From contig JAQCDI010000110.1 of assembly GCA_027620595.1 (NCBI GenBank), positions 1 to 7,996 on the forward strand: 7,996 nucleotides of DNA. The letters are read 5' to 3'. Both the position numbers and the translations under genes were made by a program. A model generated the notes under the pieces. That model was not told the DNA's origin. It saw nothing but the letters and a program-made list of their open reading frames with translations, and did not search any database. Positions 1-6,377 of this stretch are shown here, piece by piece; position 1 is the stretch's first letter, and every line of letters begins with the position of its first letter. The stretch is from Bacteroidota bacterium (GTDB lineage Bacteria; Bacteroidota; Rhodothermia; Rhodothermales; UBA10348).

Positions 1-2
1 AA

Positions 3-3000
3 TCAGAAGTCAAGACGAACACCGATGCGCGTCATGCGCGGGATACCGTAGTTGCCGCGGGAGCGGGTACGGTGGCGATAGAGCGTCTCGGCAGCAGGAA
101 CGCTCGAGCTCAGGAACTGCTGACCACCCGGGGTTGCCAGGAAGCCGTCATCATCCGGAAGACCCGTTGCGCGCCATACACCCTGCACATTGGCACCATC
201 CAGCAGGTTCTGTACCCACAGGAAGGCCGACAGGGTCGAACGATCTCCGACGGAGAACTTGCGATCCAGGCGCATGTCGATACGATTGGCCCACGGCATG
301 CGTGCAGAGTTGATACCACCGGCCGGGATCGGAGCTTTGGACTCGATACGGCTGAAAGGCTCAACCTGCGGCGTGTAGGGCTGTCCGGAACGAGCGGTGA
401 AGAGGAAGTTTGCACCGAAGTTCTCGAGGATCTTGGTACCACCCAGCGACGGACCTTCACCTTTTCCGAGACGGTAGTCCAGCGACACGTTGAACGTGTG
501 GCGCTGATCGAAGTCCAGCGGAGAGATGAAGTTCGGGGGCGTTTCGTTGATCCAGACAATCGTGGACGTCGTCGTGGACGAAGAGCCCGTTCCCTGGGCA
601 AAGGACAACGTGTAGTTGACTTTGGCTGCGACGTTGTTCGTGCGACGCAGGTCGAAGTCAAACTCGAATCCTTTTACCGTGCCGAAGTCGACGTTGCTGT
701 ACGTCGAGAATCCCTGCGGGAAGCCTTCGGCCAGGTTCTCAAGCTGGATCAGGTTCTCGATCTGACGGAAGAATCCGGAGATCGTGAGAGCCGAACGCGT
801 CGTGAGGCGCTGGCGGAAACCGATTTCGTATTCGGTGGTCCGCTCGGGCTCGAGGGCGTTGTTGCTGCCTCCAGCCGACGTACCGCTGACCATTCCGGCG
901 AGCGACTTGAAGGAGTTGGAGGACGGACGCTGTGCCACTTTGCCGTAACGAGCGAAGAACAGGGCCTGGTCCGTTACCGGGAAGGATACCCCGATACGCG
1001 GCATGACGGTTACCTGCGGTTCGTAGTCCTCAAAGGACTCTTCGGTCACTTTGCCGCTCTTCGTGGTCGGCCTTGCGCCGAGCAGGAGGATTTCGGCAGC
1101 CTGTACCTGCTGACCGTTCACATCATAGAAGTTGCCACTGCGATCGCGGTAACCAACGATGTTTCCAGCCGAGAGGTACGGGGCGAAGTCTCCACCGACG
1201 TTGGCAGGATGCGATCCACCCATATCGGAGACGCGCACGAGCGGCAGCGGCGTGTAGCGGTCGAAATACGTACGGGTGTTGTTGTCGAACACGTCGATAC
1301 GGAGACCTGCGTTGAGAACGATGTCACGGAATTCAATCTTGTCCTGGACATAGCCGCCGTAGTAGATCGGCTTGTGCGGAGCAACATTGTAGGCCTCGTC
1401 GCCGCCGATGTCATTGACATAGGCGTCAAGGTTTTCCGTGTCCACTTCGGAACCGCGGAAGTTGTATCCGAGGTAACCGACCCGTCCTTCCATCTGCTCC
1501 CAGGTCAGCTGGTCGATGCTCGTAACAGCTTCATCCAGAGCGTCCGAAGCAACGCCTTCCGGACCCGGTGAGTACGGATCGTCGGGATCAAGGACGAAGC
1601 GGGACAGAGCGTTTCCGTTGATTGAGAAGTTGCGGAGGGTCTGCTGTTCGAATTCACCACCGAACTCGAGCTGGTGCAGACCGATCTGCGTCGTGGCCAT
1701 GGCCTGGAAACGCATCTGGGTGTTGTGGAACTCGCTGTACCCGTTGGCACCGTTTCCACCGGGAGCCATGACAAGGCGGGCAGCGGTTTCCGACGTCGGG
1801 AAACGACCATCCTGCCAGCGGTAGCTGTAGGTGGGGCGACTTCCCATGATCGGCGTGTCGTCCGCAGGATCGGGCGTGCCGTGATCGTCAGTTCCTACCT
1901 GGACCGTTTCGAAGGCCAGATTCTTGTAACCGCGCGTCGTGGCCCATGCATCCTGGCTGAAGTCACCCTGGTAAAGGGCGCTTTCCATGTTGCAGGAGAA
2001 ACGGTTGTCGCAACCATCGCCTACACGGTCGGTGTAGTCGAACTGCAGCTGGTAGAACGTGGAGTTGGACAGGTAGTGCGTCCACGTCGTGAAGAGCTGG
2101 AGGTCACGGTTGGTGTTGGCGTTGGCATCTTCGGGAGCGAAGACGGCCAACGTCGACATGCCAACGGATTCGCTGGTAACGAGACGGGCACCGACACGCA
2201 TGCGGATGTTGTCGATGACGTTGAAGTTCAGGCTACCGTTGAGGGCCAAAGCGCTGCCCGATGCCTGGCGGCGAGCTTTCTCTACCGAGAAGGCGGAGTC
2301 GGGCAGGTAGTCCGAGCTCAGCACCATGTCGGGGTTGATCGAGGAAGCAACCACACCGGCCGGAACGTTGATGACCGTGCCGTCTCCGGCAACGATCGTG
2401 TTGTCCGCGCCGATGACCAGATCGCCATGCTCATCAACAGGCAGGAAGGTCTCGCCCATCGAGGCCGGAACCGGAATGATCACCCGGTTGCCATCGGCAT
2501 CCTGTCCCAGGAGGGACGTCGGAGCCGAACGCAGGTCGGAGAGCGTAGCGTCAGAAACGTTGAGCTCACCGATGGCGCGCGGGCCGTAATCGCCCTGATT
2601 CTGGTACTCAGCGGCAAAGAAGAAGTTGACGTTTTCTCCCATGACCGGACCACCGATGGCCAACGAGGCCAGGTTGTATCCGAAATCGTCAAGGGATTCA
2701 GACGTCACACCTTCAACGGATCCGAAGAAGTTCGGAGAACCGGATTTGGTCGTGATGTTGATGATACCGGACATGGCGTCCCCATAACGGGCCGAAATGT
2801 TACCGATGATCATCTCCTGCTCCTGGATGGCCGACTGCGGAAGGTAGTTGGAACCAACAACCTTCACACCGTCGATGTAGTACGTGACTTCACTGCCACG
2901 ACCACCGCGTACGTTGAGCGTTCCGGATCCTTCCTCGGAAGCAACACCGGCCTGGATGGAGGCCACGGCTGCTGCGCCGCGAACCGGCAGGTTCACGATC

Positions 3001-3407
3001 TCTTCCGCGTCTACGATCTTCGGAACACCAACGGCGTCCTTCTGGATCAGTGGGCGTTCGTACTCGACGACGATTTCCCCGAGCTCGACCCCTTCACGGA
3101 GTGCGAAGTTGATCTCCTGGGTATACCCCGAAGACACTTGCACACCGGAAACGGTCTGCTCCTGGAAACCGACGAAGCGAGCCTGTACGTCGTACGAGCC
3201 AACCGGAACCCCGATGATGAAATAATTCCCATCGACGTCCGTAATGGCACCGAGCGTTGTACCCATAAGCACGACCTGAGCGCCTGGGATGGAATCTCCC
3301 GTATCGGCGTCGGTCACTACCCCGGAGATCTTACCCGTGTTCTGGGCAAGAACCAGCGCCGGAGTAGCTAGCAGCATGAGTACAAGCATGCCCCATTTAC
3401 GTAACAT
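3..3407 (-). CDS. TonB-dependent outer-membrane receptor with N-terminal carboxypeptidase-regulatory-like domain
   Basis: This is a complete 1134-residue outer-membrane transporter; the substrate cannot be read from the sequence. Residues 1-21 form a Sec signal peptide (charged MLRK start, hydrophobic core, cleavage after ALVLA before QN). Residues about 26-104 are a carboxypeptidase-regulatory-like beta-sandwich (GKISGVVTDADTGDSIPGA, then TDVDGNYFI). Next come a TonB-box-like stretch near 111-121 (EIVVEYERPLI) and a plug domain at about 120-222 (LNVRGGRGSEVTYYIDGV, then SGIINITTKSG). The rest is a 22-stranded-type barrel ending in a C-terminal aromatic residue (RIGVRLDF), the usual outer-membrane assembly signal. 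Proteins of this build in Bacteroidota take up glycans, peptides, siderophores or vitamins using TonB/ExbBD energy. Cys466 and Cys472 are close enough to make a disulfide in a surface loop. The start at 3407 is fixed by the signal peptide and a perfect AGGAGG six bases upstream. No SusD-like partner is visible, but the downstream side is cut by the window edge. Confidence 0.95.
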   Translation of the reverse strand: MLRKWGMLVLMLLATPALVLAQNTGKISGVVTDADTGDSIPGAQVVLMGTTLGAITDVDGNYFIIGVPVGSYDVQARFVGFQEQTVSGVQVSSGYTQEINFALREGVELGEIVVEYERPLIQKDAVGVPKIVDAEEIVNLPVRGAAAVASIQAGVASEEGSGTLNVRGGRGSEVTYYIDGVKVVGSNYLPQSAIQEQEMIIGNISARYGDAMSGIINITTKSGSPNFFGSVEGVTSESLDDFGYNLASLAIGGPVMGENVNFFFAAEYQNQGDYGPRAIGELNVSDATLSDLRSAPTSLLGQDADGNRVIIPVPASMGETFLPVDEHGDLVIGADNTIVAGDGTVINVPAGVVASSINPDMVLSSDYLPDSAFSVEKARRQASGSALALNGSLNFNVIDNIRMRVGARLVTSESVGMSTLAVFAPEDANANTNRDLQLFTTWTHYLSNSTFYQLQFDYTDRVGDGCDNRFSCNMESALYQGDFSQDAWATTRGYKNLAFETVQVGTDDHGTPDPADDTPIMGSRPTYSYRWQDGRFPTSETAARLVMAPGGNGANGYSEFHNTQMRFQAMATTQIGLHQLEFGGEFEQQTLRNFSINGNALSRFVLDPDDPYSPGPEGVASDALDEAVTSIDQLTWEQMEGRVGYLGYNFRGSEVDTENLDAYVNDIGGDEAYNVAPHKPIYYGGYVQDKIEFRDIVLNAGLRIDVFDNNTRTYFDRYTPLPLVRVSDMGGSHPANVGGDFAPYLSAGNIVGYRDRSGNFYDVNGQQVQAAEILLLGARPTTKSGKVTEESFEDYEPQVTVMPRIGVSFPVTDQALFFARYGKVAQRPSSNSFKSLAGMVSGTSAGGSNNALEPERTTEYEIGFRQRLTTRSALTISGFFRQIENLIQLENLAEGFPQGFSTYSNVDFGTVKGFEFDFDLRRTNNVAAKVNYTLSFAQGTGSSSTTTSTIVWINETPPNFISPLDFDQRHTFNVSLDYRLGKGEGPSLGGTKILENFGANFLFTARSGQPYTPQVEPFSRIESKAPIPAGGINSARMPWANRIDMRLDRKFSVGDRSTLSAFLWVQNLLDGANVQGVWRATGLPDDDGFLATPGGQQFLSSSVPAAETLYRHRTRSRGNYGIPRMTRIGVRLDF

Positions 3408-3412
3408 AAGCT

Positions 3413-3420
3413 ACCTCCTC
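3413..3420 (-). promoter_or_regulatory. Strong Shine-Dalgarno site of the TonB-dependent receptor
   Basis: On the minus strand GAGGAGGT lies just before the receptor start codon, with AGGAGG six bases from ATG. It confirms the start at 3407. The starts of tatA, sucD, engB, serA and the deaminase lack anything comparable, which is usual in Bacteroidota-like bacteria, so the receptor message looks built for strong ribosome-directed initiation. Confidence 0.85.
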
Positions 3421-3489
3421 TAGTGAATTGATGTGTGGCTTAATAAGTGCTGCGCGTCGTTCCCACATCGAAACGGGCGCATGTTTGTC

Positions 3490-3696
3490 TGCGGGCCAGG
3501 CCCGCAACAGTCCGTAGCAGGGCAAGCCCTGCAATCATGTCGTGCTCAGCACGTGTGGTCTGCATGATGCGATGACGCATAGTGCAAATCTGCATTGAAC
3601 AAATTCGCTTCCGGCGTGCAGGCGGACCTGCCTGCCTTCAGCGTTTCTGCATCAAGCGCGCTACACGCGCTGTCAGCGTTTTCCGTGCCAAGCACG
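3490..3696. repeat. Cluster of seven short perfect inverted repeats (hairpin array)
   Basis: Seven stem-loops with perfect arms follow each other: 3490-3506 (TGCGGGCC/GGCCCGCA, 1-nt loop), 3517-3532 (GCAGGGC/GCCCTGC, 2-nt loop), 3541-3553 (CGTGC/GCACG), 3567-3580 (ATGCG/CGCAT), 3618-3635 (GCAGGC/GCCTGC), 3655-3671 (AGCGCG/CGCGCT) and 3684-3696 (CGTGC/GCACG). The centre-to-centre spacing of the first four is 22-27 nt. Several share a C/A-rich core (GCAAGC, GCCAAGC, GCTCAGC, GCCAGGC) while the arms change in a matched way on both sides. The last one extends to a 9-bp stem with one bulged base by pairing TTTTC with GAAAA (3679-3700). I know no named repeat family for it. Confidence 0.7.
3638..3696. 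repeat. Diverged direct repeat within the hairpin cluster
   Basis: TCAGCGTTT occurs at 3638-3646 and again at 3673-3681, 35 bases apart. Similarity continues after a one-base shift into CAAGCGCG and CAAGCACG. The second copy forms a clean CGTGC/GCACG hairpin, but the first does not at the same place. This suggests an old local duplication inside the intergenic region. A shorter word, TCTGCAT, also recurs at 3559, 3589 and 3646. Confidence 0.5.
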
Positions 3697-3724
3697 AAAA
3701 TTGGGTCGGAAGGGGAAATCCCAA
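3697..3724 (-). terminator. Weak terminator-like stem in the receptor leader
   Basis: Read on the minus strand, TTGGG pairs with CCCAA around a 14-nt loop and is followed directly by TTTT. The stem is only 5 bp and the T-run short, so it would be an inefficient intrinsic terminator at best. It lies about 225 nt downstream of the predicted transcription start, which would fit an attenuator or the 3' end of a small RNA. An alternative GGG/CCC pairing inside it competes with the stem. Confidence 0.25.
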
Positions 3725-3798
3725 CCAGATGGGACGATTCTGGACATTCCTGACGTCCTGTGCACGCACAAAATCCGTCTTCACAGCTCCAACAGGGG

Positions 3799-3827
3799 CA
3801 GTCGCAGGCGGGTAACGCTCGCGACTG
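3799..3827. repeat. Inverted repeat with nested inner stem
   Basis: CAGTCGC at 3799-3805 is perfectly complementary to GCGACTG at 3821-3827. The 15-nt loop contains a small GCG/CGC stem (3808-3810 with 3815-3817). GTAAC at 3812-3816 could instead pair with GTTAC at 3835-3839, so two exclusive folds are possible. It lies about 100 nt after the predicted start of the receptor leader transcript. Confidence 0.5.
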
Positions 3828-3928
3828 TTTTCAGGTTACGCTTGAAAGGTGGGGGTTGAAAAGCTGTAGCGATGGTCCAAAAGCGCCTTTTTCTGGTTCG
3901 ACTTTCCGTGAATCCGAAACGATTCCTA

Positions 3929-3957
3929 AATATAGAGGGACCCCACCCCTTTGTCAA
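3929..3957 (-). promoter_or_regulatory. Near-consensus sigma70-type promoter for the receptor leader
   Basis: On the minus strand TTGACA (3957-3952) is followed by exactly 17 bases and TATATT (3934-3929), a perfect -35 and a 5/6 -10 hexamer. The -10 region read as TATATTTA also matches the Bacteroidota -7 consensus TAnnTTTG in all but its last base, with TTG 20 bases upstream, so either sigma-factor type could use it. The expected start is near 3922. It points away from serA towards the receptor gene, with no other gene between. Confidence 0.65.
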
Positions 3958-4066
3958 GCCAAGGTGAACGCAGTGTTTCCACAGTGTGAAGAACTTTACG
4001 TCCGGTGGGTCCCCCGTCCTTCCGGGAGCCGCTCGACATACAGCGTACGACATCCATCATGGGGGT
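3958..4066. other. Intergenic stretch after serA, no clear terminator
   Basis: This is the 3' flank of serA, before the receptor promoter. The only inverted repeat I see is a short CCCG/CGGG pairing around 4014-4024 without a following T-run, so no convincing intrinsic terminator ends the serA transcript. CAGTGT appears twice in direct orientation (3971-3976 and 3982-3987). Readthrough into the receptor leader therefore cannot be excluded. Confidence 0.4.
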
Positions 4067-5674
4067 TCAAGGCATGAATTCGAGCATGCTCACCCGATGG
4101 ACCCCTTCGAGTCCTGAGACGGCATCCAGTACGGTTTCCGGCAACGGACTGTCCACGGCGATGACCGTCAGTGCCTCTTCACCGGGCCGGTTGCGGCCGA
4201 GCGCCATGCTGCCGATGTTGATCCCTGCTTCAGCCAACAGGGTGCCCACCGCAGCAAGCATGCCCGGGCGGTCCTGATTGCGATAGAGGAGCATCCTCCC
4301 GTTGAGGCGAAGCTCCACATCGTACCCATCGACAGAGACGATGCGCGGATCGCTCCCCCCGAACAGGCTGCCAGTCATGGTGAAGGATCCTTCAGCGCCG
4401 GAAAGCTCAAGACCGATCAGATTGGAATAGGAGTCTCCCGGATGGAACGTCTCCACATCCACGGTCAACCCCGCCTCCTGGGCCAATACCAGTGCATTGA
4501 CCAGATTCACCGGTTCGCTCCATCCCTCCTGCAGGAAGCCTTTCAGCGCCGACACGTGGATCACATCCATGTAGCGCCGGGGGACGTCCCCGTGGCAGCG
4601 CACCTTGAGCCGGGACGTCCGGCCGGGCGCCAGCTGTCGCGCTGCACGTCCAAGTTGCTCCGCAAGCGCCAGGTACGGTTGAACCTCCGACTGGGCCGCC
4701 AACCGGATGGCCATGGCATTGACCGCCGTCAGGACCGGCTCTCCCCGCAAGGCATGGATCACCTGCTCGGTGACCTGGCGGGCCACCTTTTCCTGGGCTT
4801 CCTCCGTGGAGGCGGCAATATGGGGAGTGCAGACGGTCCGCGGGTGGTCAAGGAGGGGTCTGAGTTCCTCGACAGGGGGTTCGCTTGTAAACACATCCAG
4901 ACCGGCGCCCGAAACCTGACCCGACTCGAGGGCCCGCAGGAGGGCTGATTCGTCCACAATGCCACCCCGGGCGCAGTTGATGATTCCGACACCCCGCTTG
5001 CAACGGCCGAGGGTTTCATCATTGAACAACCCACGGGTGGCTGCCACCAGGGGCGTGTGGACCGTGATGTAGTCGCTCTCGGCGATGATGGTGTCCACAT
5101 CCACCAGATCGATACCCATGCGTTCGGCCGCTTCGGGCGTCAGCATGGGATCGCTTCCAATCACGCGCATGCCGAATGCCTGCGCCCGGACGGCCACCTC
5201 CTTCCCGATCTTGCCCAGGCCCAGGATGCCCAGCGTCTTGCCATGGAGCTCTGCGCCCATGAACGTCTTGCGATCCCACTGGCCGGACTTGATGGACGCC
5301 GAGGCCGCCGGGACGCTGCGTGCAATGGAGAGCAGCATGGCCATGGTATGTTCGGCGGTGGACAGCGTATTCCCAGCGGGCGCGTTCAACACCAGTACTC
5401 CCCTCCGGGTGGCAGCGCTCAGATCCACATTGTCCACACCCACGCCCGCCCGACCGATGACCTTGAGTTTACCGGCCTTCTCGATCCACTCCTTCCCGAT
5501 CGTCGTGCCGCTGCGGATGATCCAGCCGTCGAAGTCTGAGCACGCTTCGCTGATCTGGTCTGCGGCCCATTTGCTGCCGTTGACGGCTTCGATACCCGCC
5601 TCCTCGAGCATGGTGTAGCAGGCCGGGTGTACGGAATCAGTAAGGAGGACGCGGGGGCGGACAGATGACGTCAT
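4067..5674 (-). CDS. serA: D-3-phosphoglycerate dehydrogenase
   Basis: This cytoplasmic enzyme oxidises 3-phosphoglycerate to 3-phosphohydroxypyruvate with NAD+, the first committed step of serine synthesis. The 535 residues match the long (type I) form with two regulatory domains. The substrate- and NAD-binding core covers about 1-320. It has the Rossmann motif GLGKIG at 152-157 and the catalytic set Arg236 (NCARGG), Glu265 (DVFTSEPP) and His285 (TPHIAAST). An allosteric substrate-binding-type domain covers about 325-450, and a C-terminal ACT domain about 463-535 (QDRPGMLAAVGTLLAEAGINI), suggesting serine feedback control. I start it at MTSSVRPRVL. An upstream in-frame ATG at 5794 would add 40 residues foreign to the family and overlap engB. 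No Shine-Dalgarno is seen. The gene begins 37 nt after engB in the same direction. Confidence 0.97.
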   Translation of the reverse strand: MTSSVRPRVLLTDSVHPACYTMLEEAGIEAVNGSKWAADQISEACSDFDGWIIRSGTTIGKEWIEKAGKLKVIGRAGVGVDNVDLSAATRRGVLVLNAPAGNTLSTAEHTMAMLLSIARSVPAASASIKSGQWDRKTFMGAELHGKTLGILGLGKIGKEVAVRAQAFGMRVIGSDPMLTPEAAERMGIDLVDVDTIIAESDYITVHTPLVAATRGLFNDETLGRCKRGVGIINCARGGIVDESALLRALESGQVSGAGLDVFTSEPPVEELRPLLDHPRTVCTPHIAASTEEAQEKVARQVTEQVIHALRGEPVLTAVNAMAIRLAAQSEVQPYLALAEQLGRAARQLAPGRTSRLKVRCHGDVPRRYMDVIHVSALKGFLQEGWSEPVNLVNALVLAQEAGLTVDVETFHPGDSYSNLIGLELSGAEGSFTMTGSLFGGSDPRIVSVDGYDVELRLNGRMLLYRNQDRPGMLAAVGTLLAEAGINIGSMALGRNRPGEEALTVIAVDSPLPETVLDAVSGLEGVHRVSMLEFMP

Positions 5675-5684
5675 GTACGGGAGA

Positions 5685-5692
5685 CAATAATA
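5685..5692 (-). promoter_or_regulatory. Possible weak internal promoter element before serA
   Basis: In the 37-nt engB-serA gap the minus strand reads TATTATTG. This is 7/8 of the Bacteroidota -7 consensus TAnnTTTG and also contains a TATTAT -10-like hexamer. No good TTG or TTGACA element lies at the right distance upstream (nearest is CTGACC), so serA may simply be read through from engB. Confidence 0.25.
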
Positions 5693-5711
5693 TGTGGTGT
5701 CTGGTTGAAGG

Positions 5712-6320
5712 TCAGGAATCGGTCGTCCGGGTGGTGGCCAACCAGGTTTCCATCCAGGCCAGGATGTCGTCCCGTCCCCGGCCGTCCTCGGCACTGGTAA
5801 GGATCACGGGTTTATCCTGCCCCAAATCGGCGAGGGCCTGCTTGGTGCGCCGTACGGTCAGGCCGCGTTGGTTGCCCGAGAGTTTGTCCGTCTTTGTCAA
5901 CAGGACCACGTGCTCGGCCGGCGATTCGGCCATGAGCATCATGAGCTCCCGATCCAGGGCGGTCGGATCATGACGCGCATCCACCAACTGGAAGACCGCG
6001 GCCAACTGAGGGCGCGCCATCAGGTACGTTCCGATGAGCTTCTGCCAGGCCTCGCGTTGTCTCTTGGACACTTTTGCGTAACCGAAACCGGGCAGATCGA
6101 CAAGATGGAAGGTATCGTTGACCAAGAAGAAATTGATTTCCTGGGTTTTGCCGGGCGTCGAGGAGGTGCGTGCCAGATTCCGCCGGTCCAGCAACCGGTT
6201 GATCAGGGAGCTCTTTCCGACATTGGAGCGACCGACGAAAGCGAACTCCGGTATGGACCCCTCCGGCATGTGGGCCAGGGAGGTGGCTCCCTTGACGAAG
6301 TCGACCCGGTCAATCTTCAT
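5712..6320 (-). CDS. engB: EngB/YsxC-type ribosome-biogenesis GTPase
   Basis: This 202-residue single-domain TRAFAC GTPase belongs to the YihA/YsxC family, which is known to act in late assembly of the large ribosomal subunit and is often essential. The G motifs are in order: G1 GRSNVGKS at 30-37, G2 region TPGKTQ at 55-60, G3 DLPG at 75-78, G4 TKTDKL at 142-147 and G5 TSA at 175-177. The typical family N-terminus (a short stretch, then PEFAFVGRSNVGKSSLIN) and the FGYAKV segment after G3 are present. Length is normal for the family. The start at 6320 gives the usual N-terminal extension; only a weak GGA is found upstream. It lies 57 nt after sucD and 37 nt before serA, probably in one transcript. 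Confidence 0.96.
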   Translation of the reverse strand: MKIDRVDFVKGATSLAHMPEGSIPEFAFVGRSNVGKSSLINRLLDRRNLARTSSTPGKTQEINFFLVNDTFHLVDLPGFGYAKVSKRQREAWQKLIGTYLMARPQLAAVFQLVDARHDPTALDRELMMLMAESPAEHVVLLTKTDKLSGNQRGLTVRRTKQALADLGQDKPVILTSAEDGRGRDDILAWMETWLATTRTTDS

Positions 6321-6377
6321 GGACGCGTTCCGTTGAGACAGGCCGGTGCAGGTTGAAACAGACCAGCGCAGTCCGGA

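Larger units (their letters stand above)
3408..3922 (-). other. Putative long structured 5' leader of the receptor mRNA (possibly including a small RNA)
   Basis: This stretch lies between the promoter at 3929-3957 and the receptor start and contains no convincing gene; its short ORFs resemble no family I know. It holds many short inverted repeats, a 7-bp stem with a 15-nt loop at 3799-3827, a terminator-like stem at 3697-3724 and, at its end, a strong ribosome-binding site. If transcription begins about seven bases after the -10 box, the leader would be about 515 nt. I see no B12 box (GCCACTG) or TPP-type CTGAGA core, so no known receptor-associated riboswitch is supported. Calling it a leader is inference from promoter position and orientation. 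Confidence 0.5.

Noticed and set aside
72..1571. 499-codon plus-strand open frame antisense to the receptor
   Set aside because: It has no recognisable domain and an Arg/Val/Glu/Asp-rich composition typical of the complement of a GC-rich gene, while the opposite strand encodes an unmistakable TonB receptor.
1674..3371. 565-codon plus-strand open frame antisense to the receptor N-terminal half
   Set aside because: Same codon-shadow effect; low-complexity Val/Gly/Asp/Arg protein with no motif, covering the receptor signal peptide and plug.
3490..3696. CRISPR array or integron-type attachment sites
   Set aside because: Units differ in sequence, there are no constant repeats with uniform unique spacers, and no cas or integrase gene is nearby.
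3408..3922. Cobalamin or TPP riboswitch upstream of the receptor
   Set aside because: The B12 box and the TPP core sequences are not present on the minus strand.
3974..3985. DnaA-box-like TTTCCACA near the CAGTGT repeats
   Set aside because: It differs from TTATCCACA at two positions and is solitary; no origin features are nearby.
4004..4013. GGTGGGTCCC shared with 7817-7826 and nearly with the receptor promoter spacer
   Set aside because: A repeated 10-mer is expected many times in 8 kb of GC-rich DNA.
3760..4077. Small intergenic ORFs (105 aa plus strand, 90 aa minus strand at 3781-4053, 77 aa plus strand at 3582-3815)
   Set aside because: No ribosome-binding sites, no domain, odd compositions, and they run through the hairpins and the predicted promoter.
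5665..5674. Perfect 10-bp palindrome ATGACGTCAT over the serA start codon
   Set aside because: It arises from the Met-Thr-Ser codons and reads ATG on both strands; a single 10-bp palindrome is not surprising in 8 kb.
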